This document shows positions 16,584-27,100 of a DNA stretch of 64,000 nt, one piece after another (position 1 is the first letter of the stretch; the number at the start of each line of letters is the position of its first letter). A program made the position numbers and the translations under genes. The DNA comes from Bacteroidaceae bacterium (GTDB taxonomy: Bacteria > Bacteroidota > Bacteroidia > Bacteroidales > Bacteroidaceae), in contig JAFYNL010000043.1 in NCBI GenBank assembly GCA_017548075.1, positions 1-64,000 of the forward strand. The letters run 5' to 3'. The notes beneath the pieces were generated by a model. That model did no database searches, was not told where the DNA came from, and was given only the letters and a program-made list of their open reading frames with translations.

Positions 16584-18353
16584 TTACTTGATATTGGGGT
16601 CGAAAGGCAGACGAGCCTGAACGGCATCCATCTTTCCTATGCGACGAATGAGTGCGAAAGCGGGATAGTACTCACCCAAAGCGGCACGAATCTGGCTTTC
16701 CATATAGTCGTTTTTGCCTTTGTCGAGCAGGCCCATATACCAAGGTTCTGGGCTTGGATAGCGGCTAACTGTGTACTTTTCAACTTTTGCCAATTCGGCT
16801 GCAGCCTTGATTGCGTCGTCCAGATTGCCAAGTTTATCCACAAGACCAATCTTCAGAGCTTGTTCTCCAGTCCAGACTCTTCCTTCGCCAATCACTTTGA
16901 CACTATCCTGAGGCATAGCTCTTCCGCCTGCAACCCTGCTTGTAAAGAGGTCATAACCGTGGTTGATGTAGTTCTGCATCTTAGCTGCTTCGTTTGCGTT
17001 GAAAGGTCTTCCAGTCGCACCAAAGTCGCTCATAGCATTCGTTTTAACTACGTCGAAGGTAAGGCCGAGCTTTTGTGTGAGCAATTCACTTGCGTCAGGA
17101 ATCATGCCGAAGATGCCGATACTGCCTGTAAGAGTCATAGGTTCAGCATAGATCTGGTTGGCTCCGCAACTGATGTAATAGCCTCCGCTGGCTGCCATTC
17201 CACCCATACTTACCACAACTGGCTTTTCAGCTCGAAGGAGTTGGATTTCGTGCCAAATCTGTTCGCTTGCATAAGCCGAGCCACCAGGACTGTTAACGCG
17301 GATAACGACTGCTTTCACATCCTTATCTTTGCGCAGTTTCTGGAGGTCAGTTATTGTAGCCTTTGTGGTGATGGCATGTTCCTGATTGAAGCCTGAACCT
17401 GCAGCATCGTTGATTTCTCCGTAAGCATAATAGACGGCAACCTCATTGTCGACCTTATCTCCGAGGTCGTCCGAAGCCGCTACATCTGCAAGGCAAGTGA
17501 ACTTCAGGTCATCGTCGTCGTCCAATTCGAGACGTTGCTTCAGAGCATCTTTAACGTCGCTAAGATAAGCGAGTTTGTCTGCGAGTTTGTTGTTGACATA
17601 TTCTTTTGCCTCGCAAAGAACGGTAGAAGTATCGGCGAGGGCATTCAGAGCGTCCACTTCGAGCTTTCTGCTTCCAGCAACATCCTTGAGCATATTGTTC
17701 CAGATACTGCTGAGGTAGCTCATTACTTGCTCGCGATTGGCCTCACTCATCTCGGTATTGATGAAGGGTTCTACTGCGCTCTTGTAGGTTCCAACCTTGA
17801 AGACTTGCATCTTTACGCCAAGCTTCTTCATCAAGCCAGTATAGAAGATGGGCTGCGAAGACATTCCACTCCAGTCGATCATGCCGCTAGGATTGAGGTA
17901 GACCTCATCTGCAATTGAAGCAAGATAGTAGGCTGCCCTTGAATAAGTGTCGCCATAAGACACAATCCACTTGCCGCTTTCCTTGAATTCCTGCAGTCCT
18001 TGACGCAGTTCTTGCAGCATAGCTGGAGTTGCAGCAAACGAGCCTCCTTCCAGATAGATGCCCTTCACTTTGTCGTTCTTAGCAGCTTTCTTGAGAGCGT
18101 CGAGAGCCTGATCGAGTCCGATAGTGAGGTCTTCTCCCTGATTCAGGATGTCCAGAGGAGAGCCTTCGCCAGCTCTTTCCACAAGTTCGCCTTGCAGTTT
18201 GATACGGAGAATGCTGTTCTTCTCAACAGAACTGGTGGCGCCTTCGTTTGCCATCATACCTGCAACTGAGACAATTGCAATGATTGTGAAAATGATGCTG
18301 GTCAGGATAATACCTACAATCGTTGCCAGCACATACTTGAAAAATTCTTTCAT
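16584..18353 (-). CDS. sppA: signal peptide peptidase SppA, 67-kDa type
   Basis: A 589-residue membrane protease with duplicated S49 domains. It has an N-terminal membrane anchor (about 6-33), an N-terminal S49 half containing SRAAYYLASIADEVYLNPSG (catalytic Lys-bearing half), and a C-terminal half with the Ser nucleophile in GGMAASGGYYIS. It degrades signal peptides left in the membrane. It is the first gene of its operon: a TAACTTTG box lies 52 bases upstream. Confidence 0.95.
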   Translation of the reverse strand: MKEFFKYVLATIVGIILTSIIFTIIAIVSVAGMMANEGATSSVEKNSILRIKLQGELVERAGEGSPLDILNQGEDLTIGLDQALDALKKAAKNDKVKGIYLEGGSFAATPAMLQELRQGLQEFKESGKWIVSYGDTYSRAAYYLASIADEVYLNPSGMIDWSGMSSQPIFYTGLMKKLGVKMQVFKVGTYKSAVEPFINTEMSEANREQVMSYLSSIWNNMLKDVAGSRKLEVDALNALADTSTVLCEAKEYVNNKLADKLAYLSDVKDALKQRLELDDDDDLKFTCLADVAASDDLGDKVDNEVAVYYAYGEINDAAGSGFNQEHAITTKATITDLQKLRKDKDVKAVVIRVNSPGGSAYASEQIWHEIQLLRAEKPVVVSMGGMAASGGYYISCGANQIYAEPMTLTGSIGIFGMIPDASELLTQKLGLTFDVVKTNAMSDFGATGRPFNANEAAKMQNYINHGYDLFTSRVAGGRAMPQDSVKVIGEGRVWTGEQALKIGLVDKLGNLDDAIKAAAELAKVEKYTVSRYPSPEPWYMGLLDKGKNDYMESQIRAALGEYYPAFALIRRIGKMDAVQARLPFDPNIK

Positions 18354-18405
18354 TTCTTTTTTATAATTAGTTAATACCTTTCTTATTTTTATATATATCG
18401 GCAGG

Positions 18406-18413
18406 CAAAGTTA
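18406..18413 (-). promoter_or_regulatory. -7 promoter box for sppA-lpxK-punA-thiL
   Basis: TAACTTTG on the minus strand, 52 bases before the sppA ATG. No other box is seen within the operon. Confidence 0.6.
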
Positions 18414-18467
18414 GCGATTCTTTGCCACATACACAAGGTTTTTGCAAAAAAAAGGCAGTTGCGTCGC

Positions 18468-18600
18468 AAAACTACTCCAGTTAAGTTCCCAAACGACTGC
18501 AGTTACGTTGGCAAAGTTAACCTGTTACGTTGGCGATTTTAACGAGTTAAGTTTGCAAAGTTAACGTGTTATGATTGCAATCGTAACTGGGGTTGTTTTC
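18468..18600. repeat. 22-bp dyad repeat array D (6 units)
   Basis: Cores are exactly 22 bp apart at 18474 (ACTCCAGTTA), 18496 (ACTGCAGTTA), 18518 (TAACCTGTTA), 18540 (TAACGAGTTA), 18562 (TAACGTGTTA) and 18584 (TAACTGGGGT). The outer units keep only the inward half-site (GTTA on the left end, TAAC on the right end). It lies between the flippase-like gene's 3' end and the sppA promoter. Confidence 0.93.
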
Positions 18601-18609
18601 AATCACACC

Positions 18610-19593
18610 TTAATTAGTCTTGCTTTTCCTCAAGGCAAGGGCTACGGAAGACCACACTCCAAGCAACGCAACTAGCAGAGTCTGAAGGGTATGGACTATG
18701 AGAACAAAGAGTGCGGCATCAGTTTGACCGACTCCATAAAGCACCAAAACTGTCTTGACTGCAAAGTGCCAAGAACCTGCACCATTAGGTGTGGGCACCA
18801 ATACGGCGAAACTGCCGACCACAAAGGCAACGAGAGCAGCAAGAGGTCCAAGTCCTGCAGTAAAGTCGAAACAGAAGAAAGTCAGGTAGAAATGCAGGAA
18901 ATAGCTCACCCAAATGCCTATCGAATAGATCCAGAAAAGCAAAGGATTCTGCACTTCTCTAACGGAAAGAAGGCCGTTTTTCAAGTCCGAAACGACTGAT
19001 TTGGTCTTCGAAAAGATGCGGAAACGTCTGGCTACAAGCACGATACAAATAAGGGCAAGAAGTCCGCAAACTGCCGTCACAAGCCATCCTGTAAGCGAAA
19101 ACTTACCCAAAAGACCACTCATAGAAACTCCCGTCTCTTGGAAGAAGTCCAAAAAGACTGGGATTTGAGTCAGGAAAGCCAGAACAGAAAGTACCAATAT
19201 AAGTAATGTATCGATAATTCTTTCCGTTACAACTGTACCCACACTCAGGGTGAAATTGGTTCCCTCGTAACGCCGCAAAACCCCGCAGCGAAGGACTTCG
19301 CCCACTCTTGGCACAACAAGACTGCTGGCATAACTGAGGAAGATTGCATGCGTGCAAGTAGAAAGTCTTGGTTTTTCGCCAGTTGGAGCCAGAACTTGCC
19401 TCCATCTCATAGCTCGCAAAACTTGGGCCAAGATTCCGAAAGGCATGCTCAGAAGCATCCAAGTCCACGACATTTTGTGCGAAAGAGCGTCCACAAGTTC
19501 CTCCCATCGAATGCCTCGATACATCCACCAAAGTATTCCTACAGCCAAAGCTAAAGGCACACCTATCTTGATTATTTTCCTTACTCTTTGCAC
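18610..19593 (-). CDS. flippase-like (lysylphosphatidylglycerol synthase TM-type, UPF0104) membrane protein
   Basis: A polytopic membrane protein of the LPG_synthase_TM/AglD-like family with about eight hydrophobic segments. PFGILAQVLRAMRW and YASSLVVPRVGEVLRCG are typical family motifs. The role is probably lipid or glycolipid handling in the inner membrane; no substrate can be named. I place the start at the GTG at 19593 (327 residues). The more upstream ATG at 19638 lies inside this gene's own -7 box (19628-19635) and would not be transcribed. It is divergent from ksgA. Confidence 0.82.
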   Translation of the reverse strand: MQRVRKIIKIGVPLALAVGILWWMYRGIRWEELVDALSHKMSWTWMLLSMPFGILAQVLRAMRWRQVLAPTGEKPRLSTCTHAIFLSYASSLVVPRVGEVLRCGVLRRYEGTNFTLSVGTVVTERIIDTLLILVLSVLAFLTQIPVFLDFFQETGVSMSGLLGKFSLTGWLVTAVCGLLALICIVLVARRFRIFSKTKSVVSDLKNGLLSVREVQNPLLFWIYSIGIWVSYFLHFYLTFFCFDFTAGLGPLAALVAFVVGSFAVLVPTPNGAGSWHFAVKTVLVLYGVGQTDAALFVLIVHTLQTLLVALLGVWSSVALALRKSKTN

Positions 19594-19613
19594 AAAAACT
19601 ATGAACTTTTTCT

Positions 19614-19621
19614 TATCTTTG
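19614..19621 (+). promoter_or_regulatory. -7 promoter box of ksgA
   Basis: TATCTTTG matches TAnnTTTG, 31 bases before the ksgA ATG. It faces the minus-strand box 19628-19635, so the two start sites must overlap. Confidence 0.65.
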
Positions 19622-19627
19622 CATCGG

Positions 19628-19635
19628 CAAAGGTA
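19628..19635 (-). promoter_or_regulatory. -7 promoter box of the flippase-like gene
   Basis: TACCTTTG on the minus strand. It lies 6 bases from the opposing ksgA box. It rules out the ATG at 19638 as the start of the flippase-like gene. Confidence 0.6.
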
Positions 19636-19652
19636 CAAAGAAATAAGAAATA

Positions 19653-20471
19653 ATGAGAGTAGTCAAGCCAAAAAAGTTCCTCGGACAGCATTTTTTGACC
19701 GATTTGAGCATAGCTTCCCGCATTGCCGACACAGTTGATGCGTGCCCAGAACTGCCCATCTTGGAGGTCGGACCAGGTATGGGAGTGATGACTCAATACC
19801 TTGTTCAGAAGTCGAGGCAAGTGAAAGTGGTCGAGATAGACTATGAAAGTGTGGAATATCTGCGGAAAACTTACCCAGAACTGGAAGATAGCATCATAGA
19901 AGACGACTTCCTGAAGATGCATCTCGACCGCACTTTCGAGGGCAAACCTTTCGTCCTGACTGGCAATTATCCCTATAACATTTCCAGCCAAATCTTCTTT
20001 AAGATGCTCGACTTCAAGGAGTTGATTCCTTGTTGCACAGGCATGATTCAGAAAGAAGTTGCGGAAAGAATGGCTGCAAAACCAGGCAGTAAGACTTACG
20101 GAATACTGAGTGTGCTCATTCAAGCCTGGTATGATGTGGAATATCTCTTTACTGTGGAGCCAAATGTCTTCAATCCTCCTCCAAAAGTTCGAAGCGCAGT
20201 CATTCGGATGACTCGCAATAAAACGATTGATTTGGGCTGCGACGAAAAGCTCTTCAAAAGGCTGGTGAAGACGACTTTCAATCAGAGAAGAAAGACTCTG
20301 CGCAATAACATCAAGCCTCTTCTCTCGCAGCTTCAGTCGGAAAGAGGTGTGGCGATAGATTTCACTACTCTTCTCGCAGACCAAATGATGAACCTTCGAC
20401 CTGAACAACTAAGTGTGGAAGACTTCAAAAACCTGACTCTTCGCATCCAAAACATAATGCAAAATGACTAA
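19653..20471 (+). CDS. rsmA: 16S rRNA (adenine1518/1519-N6)-dimethyltransferase
   Basis: A 272-residue KsgA that dimethylates two adjacent adenines at the 3' end of 16S rRNA late in 30S assembly. Seen: VKPKKFLGQHFL N-terminus, SAM motif I LEVGPGMGVMT (about 36-46), catalytic motif IV NYPYNIS (about 109-115) and the FNPPPKVRSAV segment. Its stop overlaps the fbp start by 8 bases. Confidence 0.97.
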   Translation: MRVVKPKKFLGQHFLTDLSIASRIADTVDACPELPILEVGPGMGVMTQYLVQKSRQVKVVEIDYESVEYLRKTYPELEDSIIEDDFLKMHLDRTFEGKPFVLTGNYPYNISSQIFFKMLDFKELIPCCTGMIQKEVAERMAAKPGSKTYGILSVLIQAWYDVEYLFTVEPNVFNPPPKVRSAVIRMTRNKTIDLGCDEKLFKRLVKTTFNQRRKTLRNNIKPLLSQLQSERGVAIDFTTLLADQMMNLRPEQLSVEDFKNLTLRIQNIMQND

Positions 20472-22440
20472 CAATTCCGATATGCGATTGCTCCAACTCC
20501 TCGCTCAAACCTTTCCCAATAGCGAGAGTGCAAGCACAGAAATCATAAATCTCGAGGCCATTCTAAGTCTTCCGAAAGGTACTGAACACTTCGTCGCAGA
20601 CATTCATGGCGAGCATGAAGCCTTCCTTCATATCCTCAGAAATGCCAGCGGAAACATTAAGAGAAAGGTTTACGACTTGTTCGAAGACTCGCTTCCAAAG
20701 CAGGAAATGCGCGACCTTTGCACGCTCATCTACTATCCTGAAAAGCGTCTCGAAATGATTGAGGAAAGTTCGGAAGAAGACTTATCTGGTTTCTATGCTC
20801 GAACACTCTTGCAGCTCATTCAAGTTTGCCAGTCTGTGAGCAGTAAGTACACCAGAAGCAAGGTCCGCAAAGCCCTGCCGAAGCAGTTCGCTTACATCAT
20901 CGAAGAACTCCTCCACGAAAGTCCGAACGACGAAGATAAGGATGCTTATGTACAGAGAATTGTTGAGACAATCGTCCAGATTGGGCAGGCAAGGAACTTC
21001 ATTATCGCTATTTGTAATGTCATCCACAAGTTGAGTATCGACCAACTTCACATTCTTGGCGACATCTTTGATCGAGGTCCTGGAGCCCACATCATTATGG
21101 ATTATCTGCTGACTCGCGAGAACTTCGACCTGCAATGGGGTAATCATGATGCGCTTTGGATGGGGGCTGCAGCTGGATGCGACGCTTGTATCGCCATAGT
21201 TTTGCGTCTTTCTCTTCGCTTCGCAAACTTAGCCACGCTCGAAGAAGGCTACGGAATCAACCTCCTTCCACTTGCCACATTTGCTCTCGAAACTTATGCC
21301 GACGATCCTTGCCTGCAGTTCCAACCAATCGGAACACTTGCCGAAGTCAAAGGCGACGAGAAGCGACTTCGTCTGATTGCCCAGATGCATAAAGCCATTT
21401 CAGTCATTCAGTTCAAACTCGAAGGACAAATCATCAACCAACATCCTGAGTGGAACATCGACAGAAGGGGCACTTTGGAGAACATCAACCTCAGTCGAGG
21501 AACCTATCGATTCGAGGGAAAAGACTATCCTTTGCTCGACACTTTCTTCCCCACTCTTGATGAAAACGACCCATACAAACTGACTCAAGAGGAAGAGGAA
21601 CTCGTTAAACGACTCCACCACTCTTTCCGCATTTCCGAAAAGCTTCAGAAACACATTCGATGTCTCTTCAGTCATGGGTCGATGTTCTCTGTTTGCAACA
21701 GTAATCTCCTCTATCATGCTTCCGTTCCTCTCAATGCTGATGGGAGTTTGCGACAGGTTACGATAGATGGAAAAGCATGCCAAGGTCGTGAACTTATGCA
21801 GCAAATCGACCTCAAGATGCGAACTGCTTTCCAACATGATACACCTCGAGAACAACGACTCAAAGCGAGAGATTTCTTCTGGTATCTTTGGTGCGGACCC
21901 GATAGTCCACTTTTCGATAAGAGCAGAATGACGACTTTCGAACGATATTTCCTTGCTGATCCAGCCACTCATCATGAAGAAAAGGGTGCTTATTACCAGC
22001 TTCGAGAAGATCCTGAAGTGTGCACTCGCATCTTAGACCACTTTGGAGTAGAAGGAAAGACTCGTCACATCATTAATGGTCACGTTCCTGTTCATGCAGG
22101 GCAAGGTGAGAACCCCATCAAAGCAGATGGTATGCTGATGGTTATCGACGGAGGTTTCTCGAAGTCGTATCATCATACAACTGGTATTGCAGGCTATACT
22201 TTGGTCTATCACAGCCGCGGCTTCCAACTCATTCAGCATGAGCCATTTACGAGTACGCAAGAGGCTGTTGCGAATGGAACCGATATTAAGAGCAGTACAC
22301 AAATTGTCGAGATGATGGGCAGACGCATTCGAGTTCGCGATACTGACAAAGGTCGTCAGCTTCAGGAACAGATTAAGGAGCTTCGACAACTGCTTCGAGC
22401 TTATCGTCACGGCCTCATCAAAGAGAACACGAAAAAGTAG
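20464..22440 (+). CDS. fbp: fructose-1,6-bisphosphatase, class III
   Basis: A 658-residue class III FBPase, a metallophosphoesterase-fold enzyme of gluconeogenesis that makes fructose-6-phosphate. The metal motifs are DIHGEHEAF, GDIFDRGPG and WGNHDALWMG (first half), with NGHVPVHAGQ near the C-terminus. The size is typical of this Firmicutes/Bacteroidetes class. It overlaps rsmA by 8 bases. A second in-frame Met (residue 7) is possible. A repeat array follows 7 bases after the stop. Confidence 0.95.
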   Translation: MTNNSDMRLLQLLAQTFPNSESASTEIINLEAILSLPKGTEHFVADIHGEHEAFLHILRNASGNIKRKVYDLFEDSLPKQEMRDLCTLIYYPEKRLEMIEESSEEDLSGFYARTLLQLIQVCQSVSSKYTRSKVRKALPKQFAYIIEELLHESPNDEDKDAYVQRIVETIVQIGQARNFIIAICNVIHKLSIDQLHILGDIFDRGPGAHIIMDYLLTRENFDLQWGNHDALWMGAAAGCDACIAIVLRLSLRFANLATLEEGYGINLLPLATFALETYADDPCLQFQPIGTLAEVKGDEKRLRLIAQMHKAISVIQFKLEGQIINQHPEWNIDRRGTLENINLSRGTYRFEGKDYPLLDTFFPTLDENDPYKLTQEEEELVKRLHHSFRISEKLQKHIRCLFSHGSMFSVCNSNLLYHASVPLNADGSLRQVTIDGKACQGRELMQQIDLKMRTAFQHDTPREQRLKARDFFWYLWCGPDSPLFDKSRMTTFERYFLADPATHHEEKGAYYQLREDPEVCTRILDHFGVEGKTRHIINGHVPVHAGQGENPIKADGMLMVIDGGFSKSYHHTTGIAGYTLVYHSRGFQLIQHEPFTSTQEAVANGTDIKSSTQIVEMMGRRIRVRDTDKGRQLQEQIKELRQLLRAYRHGLIKENTKK

Positions 22441-22447
22441 AAGTTTC

Positions 22448-22598
22448 CTGACTTCGCTAGAGTCGTTTTCAAACGACTGCAGTTACGTTGGCAAAGTTAA
22501 CGTGTTACGTTTGCAATTTTAACGTGTTAAGTTTGCAAAGTTAACGTGTTACGTTTGCAATCGTAACTAGGGTTGTTTACAAACTTAACTGGCCTCAA
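22448..22598. repeat. 22-bp dyad repeat array E (6 units, possibly 7)
   Basis: Cores are exactly 22 bp apart at 22476 (ACTGCAGTTA), 22498, 22520 and 22542 (TAACGTGTTA each), 22564 (TAACTAGGGT) and 22586 (TAACTGGCCT). A worn unit may sit at 22454. It fills the gap between the convergent fbp and pssA. Confidence 0.93.
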
Positions 22599-22607
22599 CT
22601 TTTCTTC

Positions 22608-23309
22608 TCAGCTTTTAACTATTCTGGGAAAGGCAATCGAAACTGCCACATACCATACTATAATAGCTGCGAGAGCCGAGTAGCCAAGGAACAAGAGGGG
22701 CACACATCCTATCAGGAAAACGTATTTCTCCTTGTTGTCTGCCCAGCTGAAATTCTTGAACTTCAACGCCAGCATGGGAACTTCGCTAACCAAAAGCATG
22801 CAGAAGAGCAGCATGAAAAGGAAGAGAAAGACTGCGTTGAACTTCAACGAAACCAGGAATGCGTGCTCTCCCAACACCAGACTTCCCCAGAAGAGGGCAT
22901 TTGCAGGAGTGGGAAGACCTATGAATTGTTGATGCTGACGCTCGTCGAGATTGAACTTTGCAAGTCTCAAAGCCGAGAAAGCAGCCATCAGAAAAGCCGT
23001 ATAAGGAAGCACACTCTTGATGGGCAACAACATTTCAGGACAATGAACTTCGTGGAAAAGATAGAAGATAATCGTGCTTGGAGCCACACCAAAGGTAACC
23101 ACATCGGCCAGAGAATCGAGCTCCTTACCTATATCGGAAGACACTTTGAGGGCTCTTGCAACCATTCCATCGAAGAAATCAAACACGGCTCCAATGATAA
23201 TTATCAATACAGCATAATGATATTGGCCGTAGAAAGCGCAGCCAGTTGCTATGCAACCACAGATGAGATTGCAGCAAGTAAGGGAATTGGGAATGTTACG
23301 CTTGATCAT
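22608..23309 (-). CDS. pssA: CDP-diacylglycerol-serine O-phosphatidyltransferase
   Basis: A 233-residue integral membrane CDP-alcohol phosphatidyltransferase that makes phosphatidylserine. The family signature D-G-x2-A-R-x8-G-x3-D-x3-D appears as [24 protein letters not shown] (the residues are seen around positions 44-66). About six to eight hydrophobic segments. It overlaps psd by 14 bases, so the two successive steps to phosphatidylethanolamine are coupled. Confidence 0.96.
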   Translation of the reverse strand: MIKRNIPNSLTCCNLICGCIATGCAFYGQYHYAVLIIIIGAVFDFFDGMVARALKVSSDIGKELDSLADVVTFGVAPSTIIFYLFHEVHCPEMLLPIKSVLPYTAFLMAAFSALRLAKFNLDERQHQQFIGLPTPANALFWGSLVLGEHAFLVSLKFNAVFLFLFMLLFCMLLVSEVPMLALKFKNFSWADNKEKYVFLIGCVPLLFLGYSALAAIIVWYVAVSIAFPRIVKS

Positions 23310-24000
23310 TTATCTTTAGCTTTGCTATGATTGTCTCGTTGCCAACAGTCTTCTGATTCAGTTCCACACAAACCTCTGTATCGAGAGGAAGATAGAGGTC
23401 AACGCGGGAACCAAACTTGATGAAACCAAGGTGTTCGTCCACATAACAGTCCTCTCCAACAGTAGGATAAGTGACGATTCTGCGAGCCATTGCTCCTGCA
23501 ACTTGTCGAGCAAGTATTTCTGTTCCGTCTGGAGTCTCGATAACTATTGTGCAACGTTCGTTCTCCTCGCTTGCTTTCGGCAGCCAAGCCTTATGGAAAT
23601 TGCCGTCATAATGGCAGACATACTTAATGGTTCCATCAACAGGAATCCAGTTTGCATGCACATTAAACAGGCTCATGAAGATGCTGACCATAATCCTACG
23701 ATCATGGAAATACTCCGTCTCTTCCGTCTCCTCCACAACAACAACCTTTCCATCGGCAGGAGCGAGGACCAATCCTTCTGTTTCACCCTCGAAAGTTCGA
23801 ATGGGACATTGGAAGAAATTCAACAGAATTCCATAGAGAACGGCACTTATCACGACACAAATATCAAAGGGAAGTCGCGAATCGAAAATGTGCAAGATGG
23901 CAAAGTTAAGCACCACAAGCACAACTGCACTCCAGAAAAGAGTGTTCTTTCCTTCGTGATGAAGACGTATTTTCTTTAGTTTTCTGAGCCTTTTTCCCAT
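23296..24000 (-). CDS. psd: phosphatidylserine decarboxylase proenzyme (short type)
   Basis: A 234-residue pyruvoyl enzyme that turns phosphatidylserine into phosphatidylethanolamine. Seen: membrane segments near the N-terminus, [15 protein letters not shown], and the self-cleavage site [10 protein letters not shown], where the Gly-Ser bond breaks and Ser becomes the pyruvoyl group. I choose the ATG at 24000, because a longer reading to 24057 would run through the gene's own -7 box (24022-24029). The length then matches the short class. The gene is divergent from dnaE. Confidence 0.93.
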   Translation of the reverse strand: MGKRLRKLKKIRLHHEGKNTLFWSAVVLVVLNFAILHIFDSRLPFDICVVISAVLYGILLNFFQCPIRTFEGETEGLVLAPADGKVVVVEETEETEYFHDRRIMVSIFMSLFNVHANWIPVDGTIKYVCHYDGNFHKAWLPKASEENERCTIVIETPDGTEILARQVAGAMARRIVTYPTVGEDCYVDEHLGFIKFGSRVDLYLPLDTEVCVELNQKTVGNETIIAKLKINDQA

Positions 24001-24021
24001 TCTTTTTGATATAGTGCGGCT

Positions 24022-24029
24022 CAAAGTTA
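24022..24029 (-). promoter_or_regulatory. -7 promoter box of psd-pssA
   Basis: TAACTTTG on the minus strand, 21 bases before the ATG at 24000. It sets the psd start. Confidence 0.65.
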
Positions 24030-24102
24030 ACACTTTTTTTTGAACCTGCAAGGGCAAATGAGACGTTTTTCTTCATCGCAGGAGAAAAAAGATGTCAATC
24101 TC

Positions 24103-24133
24103 TTGTCCGAAACAAAAAAAAGTACTAACTTCG
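24103..24133 (+). promoter_or_regulatory. probable promoter of dnaE
   Basis: TTG at 24103-24105, a 20-base gap, then TAACTTCG at 24126-24133: one mismatch from TAnnTTTG at the correct spacing. It supports the GTG at 24160 as the dnaE start. Confidence 0.45.
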
Positions 24134-24159
24134 CCATCTCATATCTAATATATACCAAC

Positions 24160-27100
24160 GTGGAGGACTTCGTACACTTACACGTCCACTCACAATACTC
24201 ATTGCTCGACGGACAAGCATCCATTAAGAGCATGGTGGACAAAGCTATTGGCGACGGCATGCGTGGTATGGCTCTTACCGACCACGGAAATATGTTCGGC
24301 GTCAAAGAGTTGTACGACTACTGCAAAAAGGTCAATAAAACAAGAATAGAGGAGGGAGAAGAACCCTTCAAGCCTATCTTCGGCTGCGAAATGTATGTGG
24401 CCAGAGGTGGAGACAAGAGCGTAAAAGAGGGAAAAGAAAACCAGTCTGGCTGGCACCTCATCGTTCTTGCCAAGAACCTTATTGGCTATCACAACCTCAT
24501 CAAACTTGTTTCGCGCTCTTGGGTAGATGGCTTCTATATGCGACCTCGCACAGATCATAAAGACCTGGAAAAGTTCCACGAAGGCCTCATCATTTGCTCT
24601 GCCTGCATAGGTGGCGAGGTTCCCAAGAAAGTTTTGAGTGGAGACATTGAGACTGCGGAGAAGGCTATCAAGTGGTTCCACGACATTTGGGGAGACGATT
24701 ATTACATCGAACTGCAACGCCACGAAGTAACCAACCCCACTCAAATCGCGAATCGCGAGTTCTATGAAATACAGAAACGAGTCAATCCAACACTCATCGA
24801 ACTGGCTCGCAAGCACGGAGTAAAGATCATTTGCTCTAACGACTCACACTTCGTCAACGAAGATGATGCCGAAGCTCACGACCTCCTCCTTTGTCTCTCG
24901 ACAGGAAGAGACCTCGACGACCCCAATCGAATGCGGTATAGCAAGCAGGAATGGTTCAAGACAAAGGCAGAGATGAATGCCATCTTCAACGATATTCCTG
25001 AGGCTTTAGCCAATACTTGCGAGGTTCTGGACAAGGTCGAAATGTACGACCTCGAGTCGAATGCCATCATGCCTTTCTTCCCTATCCCAGAAGACTTCGG
25101 CACAGAAGAACTCTGGAGACAGAAGTTCACAGAGGAAGATCTCTTCAAGGAGTTTACAAGCGACGAGAATGGAGAGAACCAACTTCCCGAAGAAGAAGGA
25201 AAGAAGAAGATAGAAAAACTTGGTGGCATAGACAAACTCTATCGCATTAAGTTCGAGGCAGACTACCTTGCGAAACTTGCTTATGAAGGTGCCGCTCGCC
25301 TCTACCCCACTCCACTTTCAAAGGAATTGGACGAACGAATCCGTTATGAGTTGCACATCATGAAGACGATGGGCTTCCCAGGTTACTTCCTCATTGTGCA
25401 AGACTTCATCAATAGTGCTCGCAACGAACTTGGTGTTTGGGTAGGACCAGGCAGAGGTTCGGCTGCTGGCTCGGTTGTTGCATATTGCTTAGGCATTACT
25501 CGTCTCGACCCACTTAAGTACGACCTTCTGTTCGAGCGTTTCCTTAATCCAGACCGTATCTCTCTTCCTGATATTGATACCGACTTCGATGATGACGGCA
25601 GAGGAAAGGTCCTGCAATGGGTTATGGACAAATATGGCGAAGAAAATTGCGCCCACATTATTACTTATGGCAAGATGGCGGCAAAGAATAGCATCAAAGA
25701 TGTCGGTCGAGTTGAGAAGGTTCCTCTCTCCATCGTTAATGCTTGGTGCAAAGCTATGCCTGAACGTCTGCCAGATGGTAAGAAGCAGACATTGGAGAAC
25801 TATATTGATGTAACTCCCGAACTGAAAGAAGCAAAGTTCTCGAAAGACCCAAAGGAAGCCGACACCATCAAATACGCTTTGAAACTCGAGGGAACGGTTC
25901 GCAACATTGGCATCCATGCTTGTGGCTTTATCATTTGTCGTGACCCGATAAGCGATCATGTTCCTGTCTCGACTGCCGACGACCCGGACTTCCCTGACCG
26001 CAAGACTGCCGTTACTCAATACGACGGTCATGTCATCGAAAGTACTGGCCTCATCAAGATGGACTTCCTTGGTCTGAAGACGCTTTCGCAACTCAAAGAA
26101 GCTTGTCGTATCGTCAAAGAGGCTCACGGCATAGACATCGACATAGACAACATTCCTATCGATGACCCGCTGACATACAAACTTTATCAGGAAGGTAGAA
26201 CAGTTGGAACTTTCCAGTTCGAGTCTCCTGGCATGAGAAAGTACCTGAAGGAACTGCATCCTACAGTCTTCGAGGACCTCATCGCCATGAATGCTCTCTA
26301 TCGTCCAGGTCCAATGGATAAGATTCCGCAGTTCATCAGACGCAAGAATGGAGCCGAGCCTATCACTTACGACCTCGAGGCTTGCGAAGAATACCTTCGT
26401 GACACTTACGGCATTACCGTCTATCAAGAGCAAGTCATGTTGCTTTCGCGCAAACTCGCAGGCTTCACTCGAGGTGAGAGCGACACTCTGCGAAAGGCGA
26501 TGGGCAAGAAGATGAAGGATGTCATCCTGAAGATGAAGCCCAAGTTCATCGATGGTGGAACGAAGAACGGACACGACAAGAAGATTCTCGAAAAGATCTG
26601 GAGCGAATGGGAGAAGTTTGCCGAATATGCTTTCAACAAGTCGCATGCCGCTTGCTATTCTTGGGTTGCTTACCAGACAGCTTACATGAAGGCCCACTAT
26701 CCTGCCGAGTTCATGGCTGCCTTGCTGACTCGAGGAAAGGACGATGTTAAGGAAGTGACCAAGTTGCTGGAAGAATGTCACGCAATGAAACTGGAGGTTC
26801 TCGGTCCGGATGTTAACGAATCGCATCGTGACTTTGGCGTCAACGACCGTCAGCAGATTCGCTATGGACTCACGGCTATTAAAGGTCTTGGCGAAGCGGC
26901 AGTTCAAGCCATTGTCGATGAAAGAGTGGAGCATGGGCCGTTCAAGGACATCTTCAACTTTGCAGAGCGCGTCAACCTTTCTGCCATCAAGCGAAACGGA
27001 ATGGAATGTCTCGCCATGAGTGGTGCTTTCGACAGTATTGCAGGAAACATTCATCGTGAACAGTTTGTTGCTGCAAACATGAAGGGCGACATTTTCCTTG

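Noticed and set aside
18468-18600. Repeat arrays read as a CRISPR array
   Set aside because: Units are 22 bp with no unique 30-40 bp spacers, the linkers are near-identical, and no cas genes occur in the window.
19594-19638. Extended N-terminus of the flippase-like protein from the ATG at 19638
   Set aside because: The gene's own -7 box (19628-19635) covers these codons, so they would not be in the transcript. The GTG at 19593 is preferred.
24040-24159. 40-residue N-terminal extension of DnaE
   Set aside because: It precedes the likely promoter and adds non-conserved residues before the canonical PHP start. It also overlaps the psd promoter region.
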